Shown here: one piece after another, positions 52,092-61,422 of the stretch
Position numbering within the stretch: position 1 is the first letter of the stretch
Layout of the letters: the number at the start of each line of letters is the position of its first letter
Notes under the pieces: generated by a model
Seen by the model: the letters and a program-made list of their open reading frames with translations, nothing else
Databases searched by the model: none
Told to the model about the DNA's origin: nothing
Made by a program: the position numbers and the translations under genes
Source: Bacillota bacterium
Lineage (GTDB): Bacteria; Bacillota; Clostridia; Acetivibrionales; JAEZXR01
Assembly: GCA_023419605.1 (NCBI GenBank)
Contig: JAEZXR010000125.1
Location: 62,001-126,000 of the forward strand
Direction of reading: 5' to 3'
DNA: 64,000 bases

Positions 52092-53750
52092 ATGCAAGTA
52101 GGATTGAGTTTCAAAAAAACAGTATCCATTACACTAACATTGGTAATGCTGTTCGTTATGTTTTCCTGTTCCTTTGTAAGTGCCGCCTACCCGGCATGGC
52201 AGGCTGGAACAGCGTATAAGTCCGGAGATATCGTGTCCTACGGGGCAGATAATTATAAATGCGTGCAATCCCACACGGCACTTACAGGCTGGGAACCGCC
52301 CGTAGTTCCGGCCTTATGGACATTGTACGGCGGAGGTGGTGTTGAAACCGTTGCCACGCCTGTGTTCAGCCCTGCCGGAGGAACCTACTCCTCTGCCCAG
52401 AGTGTTTCCATAGCCTGTACCACAGCAGGTAGTACCATTCGCTATACTGTGGATGGAAGTGAACCGGCAGCCTCTTCTACAGCCTATACTACACCCATCA
52501 GCGTTGCTGCTACCACTACAATAAAGGCAAAGGCCTTTAAGTCCGGACTGAATGATTCTGCGACGGCTTCTGCAACATACACCATTTCCGCAGTCAACAC
52601 AGTAGCGGCACCCACCTTCAGTCCTGCCGGAGGAACCTACTCTTCCGCACAGGCGGTTACACTTGCATGTTCAACAACTGGAGCCACCATCCGGTATACA
52701 ACCGACGGTTCTACGCCCAATGCTTCCTCTCCAATATATACAGGAGCCATAACAGTAGCGGCTACGACAACAATAAAAGCCTTTGCATCGGCGCAGGGGA
52801 TGACAAGCTCGCCTGTTGTCAGTGCAACCTACACCATCTCGACGACGCAGACAAATCTTCCTGCGCATATCCTGACAGGCTATTGGCAGAATTTTGATAA
52901 CGGAGCAAAATGCTTAAAGATTAGTGATGTTCCTACAAGCTATAATATTATTGCCGTAGCTTTTGCTGACGCCACTTCAACTCCCGGAGCCGTTACCTTT
53001 ACGCTTGATTCCGGGTTATCCTCAAAATTGGGAGGCTATACCGAGCAGCAATTCATCCAGGATATAGCGACTGTAAAGGCACGGGGCCAAAAGGTTATTA
53101 TATCTGTCGGCGGAGAAAGGGGCGCAGTGAGTGTAGCAAGTGACGCTGCTGCCGCAAATTTCGCCAATAGCGTATACGCCCTGATGACAAAGTATGGTTT
53201 CAATGGAGTAGATATTGATTTGGAAAATGGCATTAACCCCACCTACATGACTTCTGCACTGCGGCAGCTGTCGGCAAAAGCCGGTCCAAGTCTTATCATT
53301 ACCATGGCACCGCAGACCATCGATATGCAATCGCCCAGTGCAGGCTATTTCCAGGTAGCATTAAACATTAAAGACATTCTGACTGTTGTTAATACGCAGT
53401 ACTACAATTCGGGAACCATGTTAGGCCAGGACGGCAAAGTATATGCCCAGGGTTCTGTAGACTTTCTCACAGCGCTGGCAGCAATCCAATTGGAAAACGG
53501 ACTGCGGCCGGACCAGGTGGGTCTTGGACTGCCGGCTTCTCCCCAGGGTGCAGGCAGTGGTTATGTTAGCCCAACCGTAGTGAATGCAGCGCTGGACTGC
53601 CTGGCTACAGGGACAAATGGCGGTTCCTACAAGCCTCCCCGCACTTATCCGACCATACGCGGTGCAATGACCTGGTCCATTAACTGGGATGCGTCGAACA
53701 ATTATAATTTTGCCAACACGGTAAGTGCAAAACTTAAAACACTTCCGTAA
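52092..53750 (+). CDS. Secreted GH18 chitinase with N-terminal CBM5/12 and two CHB_HEX_C modules
   Basis: A 552-residue secreted chitinase with reversed module order. After a signal peptide (residues 1-31) come CBM5/12 (32-77, YPAWQAGTAYKSGDIVSYGADNYKC), two CHB_HEX_C modules (about 84-165 and 170-252) and a short GH18 domain (260-552). The catalytic motif is NGVDIDLENG with E378; the DIDLE form and lack of the alpha+beta insertion put it with ChiD-like subfamily B enzymes. KVIISVGGERG and GAMTWSINWD are the other family blocks. GGAGG lies 7 bases before the ATG. The different active-site form suggests another cleavage mode than the first enzyme. Confidence 0.92.
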   Translation: MQVGLSFKKTVSITLTLVMLFVMFSCSFVSAAYPAWQAGTAYKSGDIVSYGADNYKCVQSHTALTGWEPPVVPALWTLYGGGGVETVATPVFSPAGGTYSSAQSVSIACTTAGSTIRYTVDGSEPAASSTAYTTPISVAATTTIKAKAFKSGLNDSATASATYTISAVNTVAAPTFSPAGGTYSSAQAVTLACSTTGATIRYTTDGSTPNASSPIYTGAITVAATTTIKAFASAQGMTSSPVVSATYTISTTQTNLPAHILTGYWQNFDNGAKCLKISDVPTSYNIIAVAFADATSTPGAVTFTLDSGLSSKLGGYTEQQFIQDIATVKARGQKVIISVGGERGAVSVASDAAAANFANSVYALMTKYGFNGVDIDLENGINPTYMTSALRQLSAKAGPSLIITMAPQTIDMQSPSAGYFQVALNIKDILTVVNTQYYNSGTMLGQDGKVYAQGSVDFLTALAAIQLENGLRPDQVGLGLPASPQGAGSGYVSPTVVNAALDCLATGTNGGSYKPPRTYPTIRGAMTWSINWDASNNYNFANTVSAKLKTLP

Positions 53751-53786
53751 GTTTTTACACTATGGTTTTAATAAAGGAGGATCTAT

Positions 53787-55559
53787 ATGCAAAGGAAAAT
53801 TTATTTTATGAAAGTATTGTCCGTAATGTTGGTTTTTATGGTGATCTTTACAGCTTTTTCCGGTATTACCGCGAAGGCTGCCTATCCGGCATGGCAGGCC
53901 GGAACTGCTTATAAGGCCGGGGATATAGTATCCTATGGTGCAAGCAATTACAAATGCATACAACCCCATACGGCACTTACAGGCTGGGAGCCGCCTAACG
54001 TTCCTGCGTTATGGGAACTCTACAGCGGCGGTGGAATTGAAACGGTTGCGTCGCCTTCTTTCAGTCCTGCGTCCGGAACATATACATCCGCGCAGAATGT
54101 TACTATTTCCTGTTCCACAGCCGGTGCTGCAATCCGGTACACCCTGGACGGTTCGGAGCCTACCGCTTCTTCCGTACAATACACAGCTCCCATCAATATA
54201 GCGGCTACTACTACAATAAAAGCTAAAGCCTTTAAGACGGGAATGAATGATTCCGCTACTGTTTCTGCAGCCTATACGATAAATAGTACAAGTAATACGG
54301 TTGCAACACCTGCCTTCAGCTTAGCCAGCGGCACCTACACTACCGCGCAGTCCGTAACGATTTCCTGTGCCACGGCCGGTGCTACCATAAGGTATACTTT
54401 AAATGGTTCGGAGCCCACGGCTTCATCCACAGTGTATACGTCTGCCATCAATATAGCAGCTTCCACTACACTTAAAGCAAAAGCCTTTAAATCCGGTATG
54501 AATGATTCTACAGTCGCCATAGCGCAATATGTGATTGATACCTCGGGCAATACGGGACTGCAAAAAAGGCTTCTTATCGGGTATTGGCATACCTGGGGCG
54601 GGGGAGCCGGCGGCGGAGTTCCCTTTGTGAAACTGAGGGATGTAAATTCCAATTGGGATGTAATTAATGTATCCTTCGCGGAACCCGTTTCACCGGGAAG
54701 CACCGATGGAAGGATGAAATTTGTAATATCCGGTTTGACTGCCGACTATACCGTCAATGATTTTAAGGCAGATATCAAAGCTTTGCAGGCCAAAGGCAAA
54801 AAGGTTGTTCTTTCCATCGGAGGCTATGAGGGTTATTTCTCCCTCACTTCAACCGCGGCTGTCAACCAGTTTGTAAGCGATATAAAGGGCTTTATAAACG
54901 AATATGGCTTTGATGGAATCGATATTGACCTGGAACAGTCCTCCGTTCAACTAAACAGTGGCGCAGACCCCGATTATAGGAATCCTGTTTCACCCAAGGT
55001 TGTTAATATGATTTCTGCAATCAGAGCCATCTGTAACTCCTACGGATCGAATTTCATATTGTCCTGGGCGCCAGAGACCTTCTATTTCCAGCTGGGCTAC
55101 CAATTTTACGCAGGTCTCAATTCAGGCTGCGATCCGAGAGCCGGTGTTTATATTCCCATGATTCACGCTTTACGGGATAAAACTACCTATGTACACGTAC
55201 AATTATATAATTCCATGTCCATTATGGCACCCGACGGCAAATACTACAGCATGGGGAATCCCGAGGCAGTGGTTGCCATGTGCGAAATGCTGTTGACCGG
55301 ATTCAATGTAGGAGGAAAATCGGAATACTTCTTTACCCCCTTGAGACCGGACCAGGTTGCCATAGGCGTACCTTCCTCACAGGGAGCCGCCGGCAGCGGA
55401 CAGATATCCAACGCTGCTCTTCAGCAGGCCTTTACTACCCTGCTTGCAAAATATCCCGGACTCAGAGGCATCATGTCCTGGTCTATAAACTGGGATTCCT
55501 TCCAAAATAATAATTCCTTTGCCATAAGCAATGGACAATATTTGGATTCAAAACCATAA
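53787..55559 (+). CDS. Secreted GH18 chitinase, paralogue of the previous gene
   Basis: A 590-residue secreted chitinase with the same order as its neighbour: signal peptide (1-31), CBM5/12 (32-77), two CHB_HEX_C modules (about 84-165 and 172-253) and a GH18 domain (260-590). The active-site motif is FDGIDIDLEQSS with E383, and KVVLSIGGYEG and GIMSWSINWDS are present. The CBM and CHB_HEX modules are very similar to those of the preceding gene, which points to tandem duplication, while the catalytic domains differ more. AAAGGAGGATCTAT precedes the ATG, 36 bases after the upstream stop. Confidence 0.92.
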   Translation: MQRKIYFMKVLSVMLVFMVIFTAFSGITAKAAYPAWQAGTAYKAGDIVSYGASNYKCIQPHTALTGWEPPNVPALWELYSGGGIETVASPSFSPASGTYTSAQNVTISCSTAGAAIRYTLDGSEPTASSVQYTAPINIAATTTIKAKAFKTGMNDSATVSAAYTINSTSNTVATPAFSLASGTYTTAQSVTISCATAGATIRYTLNGSEPTASSTVYTSAINIAASTTLKAKAFKSGMNDSTVAIAQYVIDTSGNTGLQKRLLIGYWHTWGGGAGGGVPFVKLRDVNSNWDVINVSFAEPVSPGSTDGRMKFVISGLTADYTVNDFKADIKALQAKGKKVVLSIGGYEGYFSLTSTAAVNQFVSDIKGFINEYGFDGIDIDLEQSSVQLNSGADPDYRNPVSPKVVNMISAIRAICNSYGSNFILSWAPETFYFQLGYQFYAGLNSGCDPRAGVYIPMIHALRDKTTYVHVQLYNSMSIMAPDGKYYSMGNPEAVVAMCEMLLTGFNVGGKSEYFFTPLRPDQVAIGVPSSQGAAGSGQISNAALQQAFTTLLAKYPGLRGIMSWSINWDSFQNNNSFAISNGQYLDSKP

Positions 55560-55602
55560 TGAAAAAACCTTATTCCCAATAGAATAGAAAGGGTGAAGTA
55601 CA

Positions 55603-58053
55603 GTGAAAAAATCCTTCTTAAAAACAATTTCTTTGGCGCTGGTTATGATTTTTACATTGATGCAAAATTCCGTTTTGGCATCAACACCAGCTTCGGCGGC
55701 AGAAACCACCCCGTCAGACCACCCCAGGAGAATCATTGCATACTTTTGTGAGTGGGGAAACCAGGAGTTGAAGGGCTATTATACGGTAGACAAGATTCCA
55801 TGGGATAAAATCACCCATATCAACTATGCCTTCGCAAAGGTGAATTCCCAGAATAAGATTGATTTTATCGACCGGGCGGCTGCTATAGAAAAAGACTTTC
55901 CGGGGCAGCTTGCCAACCTTTCCTATAAAGGAAACTTTAATCTTCTGACAAAATACAAGCAGCTTTATCCGGATGTTAAAACGCTTATTTCTGTCGGGGG
56001 ATGGAGTGAAACTACAGGGTTCTATACCATGTGCGAAACTGCACAGGGAAGAGAAGCCTTTGCCAACAGTGTTGTAGATTTTTTACGGCAGTATAACTTT
56101 AACGGCGTAGATATTGATTATGAATACCCGACATCAACCTCCCAAGCAGGAAATCCCAAGGACTTCCCAATCGCCGAGTCCAGAAGAGCGACACTTTATA
56201 AAAACTATGTAGAGTTAATGAAACTGCTGCGGCAAAAACTGGATGCTGCTTCTGCTCAAGATGGTACCAGATACCTTCTTACCTGTGCGGCTACGGCTTC
56301 CTCCTGGGTGCTTGGCGGAATGGAGCTGGGGGAATATGCTCAATACCTGGATTTTGCCAATCTGATGACCTACGATTTCCATGGTGCATGGAATGGATAC
56401 GTAGGACATAATTCAGCCTTATATCCTGATGCAAGAGATCCGGAAACGGCAGCCTTAGGTGTTCCTGTCCTGAACATCGATTGGGCATACAGGTATTATA
56501 GAGGAGTCCTTACTCCGGATAAGATCAACATCGGCGTACCTTATTACTCCAGAGGCTGGAAAAATGTAAATAAAGGCACGCTTCCGGGCGGATTGTACGG
56601 TAGTGCTGCCCAGACCGGCGGCGGAGCTGACGGTATCGACGGTATTTGGAACGACCCGGCACCGGAACAGCCCTCCGGTACCAATCCCATCTGGCACATG
56701 AAAACGCTGGAGACCACTGCCGGGTATCAAAGATATTGGGACGATGTCACAAAGGTGCCGTATCTGTGGAATGAGTCAAAAAAGGTATTTTTATCTTATG
56801 AGGATGAGCAGTCCATCGGAGAAAAGGTTCAATATATCATTGACAAAGGCCTCGGTGGAATGATGCTCTGGGAATTGAGCGGCGACTTCGACAAAAAAGC
56901 GGATGGTACTTATGGCGTCGGCTATACATTAACAACCTTGGCCTATAATAAGTTTAAGACAGCATCTCCTTCAGGGCCTCCGCCAAAGCCTGTTCTTCCG
57001 CCCGCAAAAGATTTTAAGCTGACCTTTGGCGGAAAATACGATCATCCGAATTATACGTATTCCTTAAAAATAACCAATAACACAGGGGCAGACATTCCCG
57101 GCGGATGGAAGCTTGAATTTGATATGCCGAAAACCTGTACCTTCACATCCTGCTGGAGCGGAACGGTATCAGGGCCTGTTCAAAGTCCCTATGATGCGGA
57201 CTTTAACCGTTACACCATAACAGGGCCCAGCTATTTATCCATTGCAAACAATAGTACCGTTGAGCTTCAAGGCATGATTAAGCTTTGTTTCTCCGGCGGC
57301 CCCCAGCGGGTTGTTTTGAATGGAGCTTCTTCATTGGCGGAGAATCCTTCCCAAAACAATAATTTGCCTGCACCTGCAAATTTGATGGTGGACCAAAATC
57401 CGAACAACGGAACGTATACAGTATCTGCCGTTGTACCTGCTGGAAACACTGCTACAAGCCTTACCCTGTACGAAGGCTCCACAGCCGTTAAGACGGCTGC
57501 TGTAACTCCGAATTCATCGGCAGCACAAACCGTCAGTTACCCTGTTTCAAACAAGCCTACCGGTTCCTATGTATATCGGGCCGATTTAACAAATACTTAC
57601 GGTACAACTGCCAGTGCCAACCTGAGTGTTACCGTACAGCCTGCTACGGTTGAAACAGTGGCTACACCAATCTTCAGTCCTGCCGGTGGTACCTACACCG
57701 CCGCACAGAGCGTGACGCTTACCTGTGCCACGGCTGGCGCTACCATACGATATACGACGAACGGCACAGAGCCTACAGCTTCTTCTACCCAGTATACGGG
57801 CGACATTAATATAGCTGCTTCATCCACACTTAAAGCTAAAGCCTTTAAGTCAGGCATGAATGATTCTGCAACTGCTTCGGCCGCCTATACTATTAATCCA
57901 GGTAATACAGGCACGCCCTGGGCTGCCGGCACTGCTTACAAGGCAGGAGACCTGGTAACTTACGGAGGGAAAATATATAAGTGTTTACAGCCCCATACAG
58001 CCCTTGCCGGTTGGGAACCGCCCAATGTACCGGCTCTTTGGAAAGAACAGTAA
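55603..58053 (+). CDS. Secreted multimodular GH18 chitinase with CBM2-like, Ig-like, CHB_HEX_C and CBM5/12 modules
   Basis: An 816-residue secreted chitinase, the largest of the four. Signal peptide 1-34; GH18 domain 43-455 with TLISVGGWSE and NGVDIDYEYP (acid/base E174) and MTYDFHGAW. Residues about 469-575 resemble a CBM2-type cellulose/chitin-binding fold (YSLKITNNTGADIPGGWKLE; FTSCWSGTVSGP). An Ig-like module (587-678), one CHB_HEX_C module (682-762) and a terminal CBM5/12 (768-816) follow. The DYE active site and full-length barrel match processive or endo-acting subfamily A enzymes. The GTG start has AAAGGG upstream, 43 bases after the previous stop. It closes the operon; a strong terminator lies at 58176. 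Confidence 0.92.
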   Translation: MKKSFLKTISLALVMIFTLMQNSVLASTPASAAETTPSDHPRRIIAYFCEWGNQELKGYYTVDKIPWDKITHINYAFAKVNSQNKIDFIDRAAAIEKDFPGQLANLSYKGNFNLLTKYKQLYPDVKTLISVGGWSETTGFYTMCETAQGREAFANSVVDFLRQYNFNGVDIDYEYPTSTSQAGNPKDFPIAESRRATLYKNYVELMKLLRQKLDAASAQDGTRYLLTCAATASSWVLGGMELGEYAQYLDFANLMTYDFHGAWNGYVGHNSALYPDARDPETAALGVPVLNIDWAYRYYRGVLTPDKINIGVPYYSRGWKNVNKGTLPGGLYGSAAQTGGGADGIDGIWNDPAPEQPSGTNPIWHMKTLETTAGYQRYWDDVTKVPYLWNESKKVFLSYEDEQSIGEKVQYIIDKGLGGMMLWELSGDFDKKADGTYGVGYTLTTLAYNKFKTASPSGPPPKPVLPPAKDFKLTFGGKYDHPNYTYSLKITNNTGADIPGGWKLEFDMPKTCTFTSCWSGTVSGPVQSPYDADFNRYTITGPSYLSIANNSTVELQGMIKLCFSGGPQRVVLNGASSLAENPSQNNNLPAPANLMVDQNPNNGTYTVSAVVPAGNTATSLTLYEGSTAVKTAAVTPNSSAAQTVSYPVSNKPTGSYVYRADLTNTYGTTASANLSVTVQPATVETVATPIFSPAGGTYTAAQSVTLTCATAGATIRYTTNGTEPTASSTQYTGDINIAASSTLKAKAFKSGMNDSATASAAYTINPGNTGTPWAAGTAYKAGDLVTYGGKIYKCLQPHTALAGWEPPNVPALWKEQ

Positions 58054-58110
58054 TAGATACTCTGTGGGGGGTTTGCGTTAAAAAACAATACAACTAAATA
58101 AAGGAGTTCT

Positions 58111-58171
58111 ATGACTCTCTTCCGGTGAATGACATGTTGCGACGTTGGAAACCCGGCAGCATGCCATTCAT
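58111..58171 (+). other. Five-codon ORF and large hairpin after the chitinase operon
   Basis: AAAGGAG is set 5 bases before ATG 58111, which opens MTLFR and stops at 58126-58128. Overlapping its end, a 16-bp stem (58125-58140 with 58156-58171, one mismatch) encloses a 15-nt loop. The role is unknown: a leader for a lost gene or a structured 3' end. Confidence 0.35.
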
Positions 58172-58175
58172 CTAG

Positions 58176-58209
58176 AAAGCCCGATTATTTACCGATAATC
58201 GGGCTTTTG
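58176..58209 (+). terminator. Terminator of the chitinase operon
   Basis: A perfect 13-bp stem AAAGCCCGATTAT/ATAATCGGGCTTT (58176-58188 and 58195-58207) with loop TTACCG, followed by TTGTT. Confidence 0.85.
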
Positions 58210-58268
58210 TTAAATAACTTTAAAACTTCTGTAAACGCTGGATTCTGGGACGATACTCTGATATAATA

Positions 58269-58495
58269 GTGCAGAAAAAAGTGGAGATTAGCGAAAAGAC
58301 CGTGTATGTGAATGAAATTCTCGGTACAGTGCCGCTGGAAGGAAGTATGAAAAGTCTAGGGGTTGTACAAAGAGAACGGATAGAGACTATTTGAGCGTAG
58401 AGGAGCAGAGAAAATTTAAAATTCACAAGACACGGAAATCGGTTGAGGGAATTTTGGACAAGGTAAATAGTTTTTTAGGACAAATAAAATGCTAG
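58269..58495 (+). pseudogene. Possible eroded small gene in two frames
   Basis: One frame reads MQKKVEISEKTVYVNEILGT (GTG start 58269) and stops at 58394; a second frame continues RDYLSVEEQRKFKIHKTRKS to a stop at 58495. Together they look like a single reading frame broken by a frameshift. TATAAT with an extended TGN (58259-58267) lies just ahead but too close to be a promoter for that start. No family is recognised. Confidence 0.3.
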
Positions 58496-58538
58496 TATAT
58501 TTTTGATGTTCTATTAAATTAATGATTACAGAGGTGAG

Positions 58539-60101
58539 GTGTTTTATTTGAGGCAAACCCGCAACAGGTTTTATCTATATTCCATCTCCGTATTTACACT
58601 ATTTGGAATATGCCTGAGTGTTTTCTATACATATAATTTGTGGAAAACCAACAAAGGCTACATTGAAAGTACTTATAACATATTACTGAATACAAAGGAA
58701 AGACGTATCAAGGAAATCATCAATAACGCTATAAAGGAAGTAGATCAGCAAAGGCAAGTTGTAGAGAAAGAATATAAGGATCGGTTTGATATCGTCGTTG
58801 ACACTGTGAAGGCGGGTCCCGGTGACGTTGATGCTGCAGTATGGGCGAAGGAAATTGCAGCGAAATATTCCTTTTGCAGCTTTCACGTGTGGGATAATAA
58901 AAGCGGAGGGCTTATTTTCACAACAGAGGAGGCTCCTGCTGTGTTACCTGCGGATTTTTCGAGAAAACTTGAAAATCGTGTTTTCTCCAATATTGCGGAA
59001 ATAGACGGTTATTCGATCGGAACATATATTTCAAAAGATGTCATCGAGTCGGAAGTAACGGCTATTATCCGCAAGCTTTTTCATTCATATGTTCTTGACA
59101 GTGAGGGCTATATATGGGTAAACAAGGTATTGGATTATAATGGGGGAGAGGGCTACGGTATCCGGCTCATTCATCCGAACCTGATTGAAACCGAAGGTCA
59201 ACGCTTATCTACTGAAACAAAGGACCTAATGGGCAATCTTCCCTACCTTGAAGAGCTTAACGGAATAAAAAAAGAGGGCGAAGTTCTCTTTACCTATTAT
59301 TTTAAAAAGAAGAGCAACGAAGCGGTTACTCACAAAATGTCATACGCGAAGCTCTATCCTGATTTTGACTGGATTGTTGCTACCGGTGTTCATCTTGATG
59401 ATATTGAGAACTTTGTCAAGGGAGAGAATGAAAGAGTAAATAATGACATTTGGGATCGTTTAATCCACCTTTCCCTTGTTATGTTTGCTTTTATTGTAAT
59501 TATGGCAGTTTGCATGTTTTATTTGGAACAGCATTATACCAAAAATTCTCAGAAACAGTACACCCGCGTCAGAAAGGAGTATAAGGAGCTTGAAAGTATT
59601 GCTTTTAAAGACCCGTTGACAAAGCTTTACAACCGGAGAGGCATCGAATCCTACCTCAACGCAAGTTTTGAGGTGTTTCAAAAAAATAAGGATCCTCTCT
59701 GTGTGATCATGGGCGATATTGACAACTTTAAAAGCATTAACGACCGCTACGGCCACGACGTAGGCGATGAAACCCTTGTTGCAGTTTCGAAGGTTATTCA
59801 GTCAGCATTAAGAAATACGGATGTTGCCTGTCGGTGGGGAGGAGAGGAATTCCTCATAGCGCTTCCCGCAGCCAAACCGGAGACCGCGATGGCCATCGCA
59901 GAGAGAATCAGGGGAGGAATTGCCGCAAAGAGAGTCGAACACGAAGGGGTTTTTATTTCAGTTACTTGCTCCTTCGGGGTATCGATGTTTTATGAGGAAG
60001 ACGAAGGGTACGCGCCTTCTATCACCCGCGCTGATCGGGCTCTTTATCAAAGCAAAAAGAATGGCAAAAACAGAGTAACACTCTGTAAAGAAACCGAATA
60101 A
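58539..60101 (+). CDS. Membrane diguanylate cyclase with Cache sensor
   Basis: A 520-residue membrane protein. Helix 1 is at about residues 12-32, an extracellular Cache sensor spans 35-300 (DSEGYIWVNKVLDYNGGEGYGI; YPDFDWIVATGVHLDDIE), helix 2 is at 308-330, and a GGDEF domain lies at 350-515. The active-site loop is GGEEF, preceded by RNTD, which fits an RxxD inhibitory site, so the enzyme should make c-di-GMP and be feedback-limited. DPLTKLYNRRG and FKSINDRYGHDVGDETL are the other landmarks. The start may be GTG 58539 or TTG 58548; the second has a better spaced GAGG. It stands alone after the chitinase operon; a link between chitin use and c-di-GMP is possible but unproven. Confidence 0.9.
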   Translation: MFYLRQTRNRFYLYSISVFTLFGICLSVFYTYNLWKTNKGYIESTYNILLNTKERRIKEIINNAIKEVDQQRQVVEKEYKDRFDIVVDTVKAGPGDVDAAVWAKEIAAKYSFCSFHVWDNKSGGLIFTTEEAPAVLPADFSRKLENRVFSNIAEIDGYSIGTYISKDVIESEVTAIIRKLFHSYVLDSEGYIWVNKVLDYNGGEGYGIRLIHPNLIETEGQRLSTETKDLMGNLPYLEELNGIKKEGEVLFTYYFKKKSNEAVTHKMSYAKLYPDFDWIVATGVHLDDIENFVKGENERVNNDIWDRLIHLSLVMFAFIVIMAVCMFYLEQHYTKNSQKQYTRVRKEYKELESIAFKDPLTKLYNRRGIESYLNASFEVFQKNKDPLCVIMGDIDNFKSINDRYGHDVGDETLVAVSKVIQSALRNTDVACRWGGEEFLIALPAAKPETAMAIAERIRGGIAAKRVEHEGVFISVTCSFGVSMFYEEDEGYAPSITRADRALYQSKKNGKNRVTLCKETE

Positions 60102-60166
60102 AGGTTATCATAATAACAGTGCGGTGCAAAGTAAAGACGGGAAAATAAAGCAAAAGAAGGTATAGA

Positions 60167-61006
60167 ATGATTGAATTAGGCAAAGTACAAAAATTGCAGG
60201 TGATTAGAAATGCTCCAATGGGTATGTATCTGAATTCGAAGGACGGTAAACCCGGGAATGAAATTCTACTGCCAAAGAGCCAGGTTCCCCAGGGAACGGA
60301 GCCGGGAGCAGAAATAGAAGTATTTGTTTACAAGGATTCGGAAGACAGGCCCGTAGCTACCGTAAGGAAGCCCAAACTGGTTATTGGAGAACTGGCGCTT
60401 CTGAAAGTGGTGGAAGTAACCGACATTGGCGCCTTTTTGGACTGGGGACTGGAGAAGGATTTATTTTTACCTTTCAGGGAACAGGTAGGTAAGGTAATAA
60501 AAGGCGGTACTTATTTGGTGGGCTTGTATGTTGATAACAGTTATCGGCTCTGCGCCACGATGAATATCTATAATATCCTGGGAACCCGGTCGCCTTATAA
60601 GGAAAATGACCGGGTGAAGGGAACTGTCTATAGTACCAGCAAGGAGTTGGGTGCTTTCGTAGCGGTAGACAATAAGTATCATGGATTGATTCCCAACAAG
60701 GAGTTATATAGCAGTTATAATATCGGCGATGTGGTAGAAGTAAGGATTAAGAAAGTCCGGCAGGATGGAAAGCTGGAATTGAGTGTGAGAAAAGAAGCCT
60801 ATAATGAAATCGATGAGGATGCACAAAGAATCATAGAAGCATTAAAGGCCGGAGGAGGTACCCTTCCTCTTAATGACAGCAGTGATCCGGAGCGCATTAA
60901 GGCAGAGTTGAAAATGAGTAAGGGAGCCTTTAAAAGGGCCGTTGGAAGGCTTCTGAAAGAAGGAAAAATCAAGATCGTTGACAAAGGCATTGAAATGATT
61001 GAATAA
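60167..61006 (+). CDS. cvfB: CvfB-family S1 RNA-binding protein
   Basis: A 279-residue protein with the CvfB layout: an S1-like domain at 1-65 (GMYLNSKDGKPGNEILLPKSQVP), two more S1 domains at 70-140 (VVEVTDIGAFLDWGLEKDLFLPF) and 147-215 (VKGTVYSTSKELGAFVAVDNKYHGLIP), and a C-terminal winged helix (DPERIKAELKMSKGAFKRAVGRLLKEGKIKI). CvfB binds RNA and affects virulence-factor expression in Staphylococcus; the core task elsewhere is not settled. A hairpin terminator follows at 61038. The gene has its own 65-base upstream gap with AAGAAGG ahead of ATG. Confidence 0.9.
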   Translation: MIELGKVQKLQVIRNAPMGMYLNSKDGKPGNEILLPKSQVPQGTEPGAEIEVFVYKDSEDRPVATVRKPKLVIGELALLKVVEVTDIGAFLDWGLEKDLFLPFREQVGKVIKGGTYLVGLYVDNSYRLCATMNIYNILGTRSPYKENDRVKGTVYSTSKELGAFVAVDNKYHGLIPNKELYSSYNIGDVVEVRIKKVRQDGKLELSVRKEAYNEIDEDAQRIIEALKAGGGTLPLNDSSDPERIKAELKMSKGAFKRAVGRLLKEGKIKIVDKGIEMIE

Positions 61007-61037
61007 TAATGGTGGATATTTGGGTTTCCAAAAATCA

Positions 61038-61070
61038 GATACAGCCCATGCAGCGTGCATGGGCTGTATT
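61038..61070 (+). terminator. Terminator between cvfB and ywbE
   Basis: A perfect 14-bp stem ATACAGCCCATGCA/TGCATGGGCTGTAT (61038-61051 and 61055-61068) with a 3-nt loop, then TT. It lies 29 bases ahead of the ywbE start and may only attenuate. Confidence 0.7.
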
Positions 61071-61096
61071 TAAGGGAAAAGAGGAGGTGTGTTGGA

Positions 61097-61291
61097 ATGG
61101 ACGGAACAAGACGGGAAAATATAAAACCGGGTACCCATGTTATGGTAGTACAAAAGCAGGATCAGCGCACAGGAAAGTTAACGGAAGGAATGGTTGAAAC
61201 GATTCTCACAAGTTCTCCTATACATCCCCATGGCATCAAAGTCCGGCTTGCGGGTGGAATTGTAGGCCGGGTGAAGCAGATTCTTCCATAG
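61097..61291 (+). CDS. ywbE: YwbE family protein (DUF2196)
   Basis: A 64-residue protein matching the whole length of YwbE: GTHVMVVQKQDQRTGKLTEG, then VETILTSSPIHPHGIKVRLA and GGIVGRVKQIL. The family is small, basic and widely kept in Bacillota; a KOW-like nucleic-acid-binding fold is assumed, but no function is proven. A longer frame starts at 61055, inside the terminator hairpin, but GAGGAGG at 61081-61087 sits 9 bases from ATG 61097, which gives the standard family length. Confidence 0.88.
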   Translation: MDGTRRENIKPGTHVMVVQKQDQRTGKLTEGMVETILTSSPIHPHGIKVRLAGGIVGRVKQILP

Positions 61292-61422
61292 AGCGGGTGC
61301 AAAGACAGGAAGAAACGGATGAAGATTCCAAAGTGAAAGAGGCATTTTTGCTGAAGATGGAAGTAGAAATGTCGCTTTGGAAACGTTATACTCTGTTTTA
61401 ATGTAAACAAGAGGGCATGAAA

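Noticed and set aside
51376..57900. Repeated DNA in the chitinase genes as a CRISPR or tandem-repeat array
   Set aside because: The repeats are in-frame coding units of 80 or so codons (CHB_HEX_C modules), not spacer-repeat arrays.
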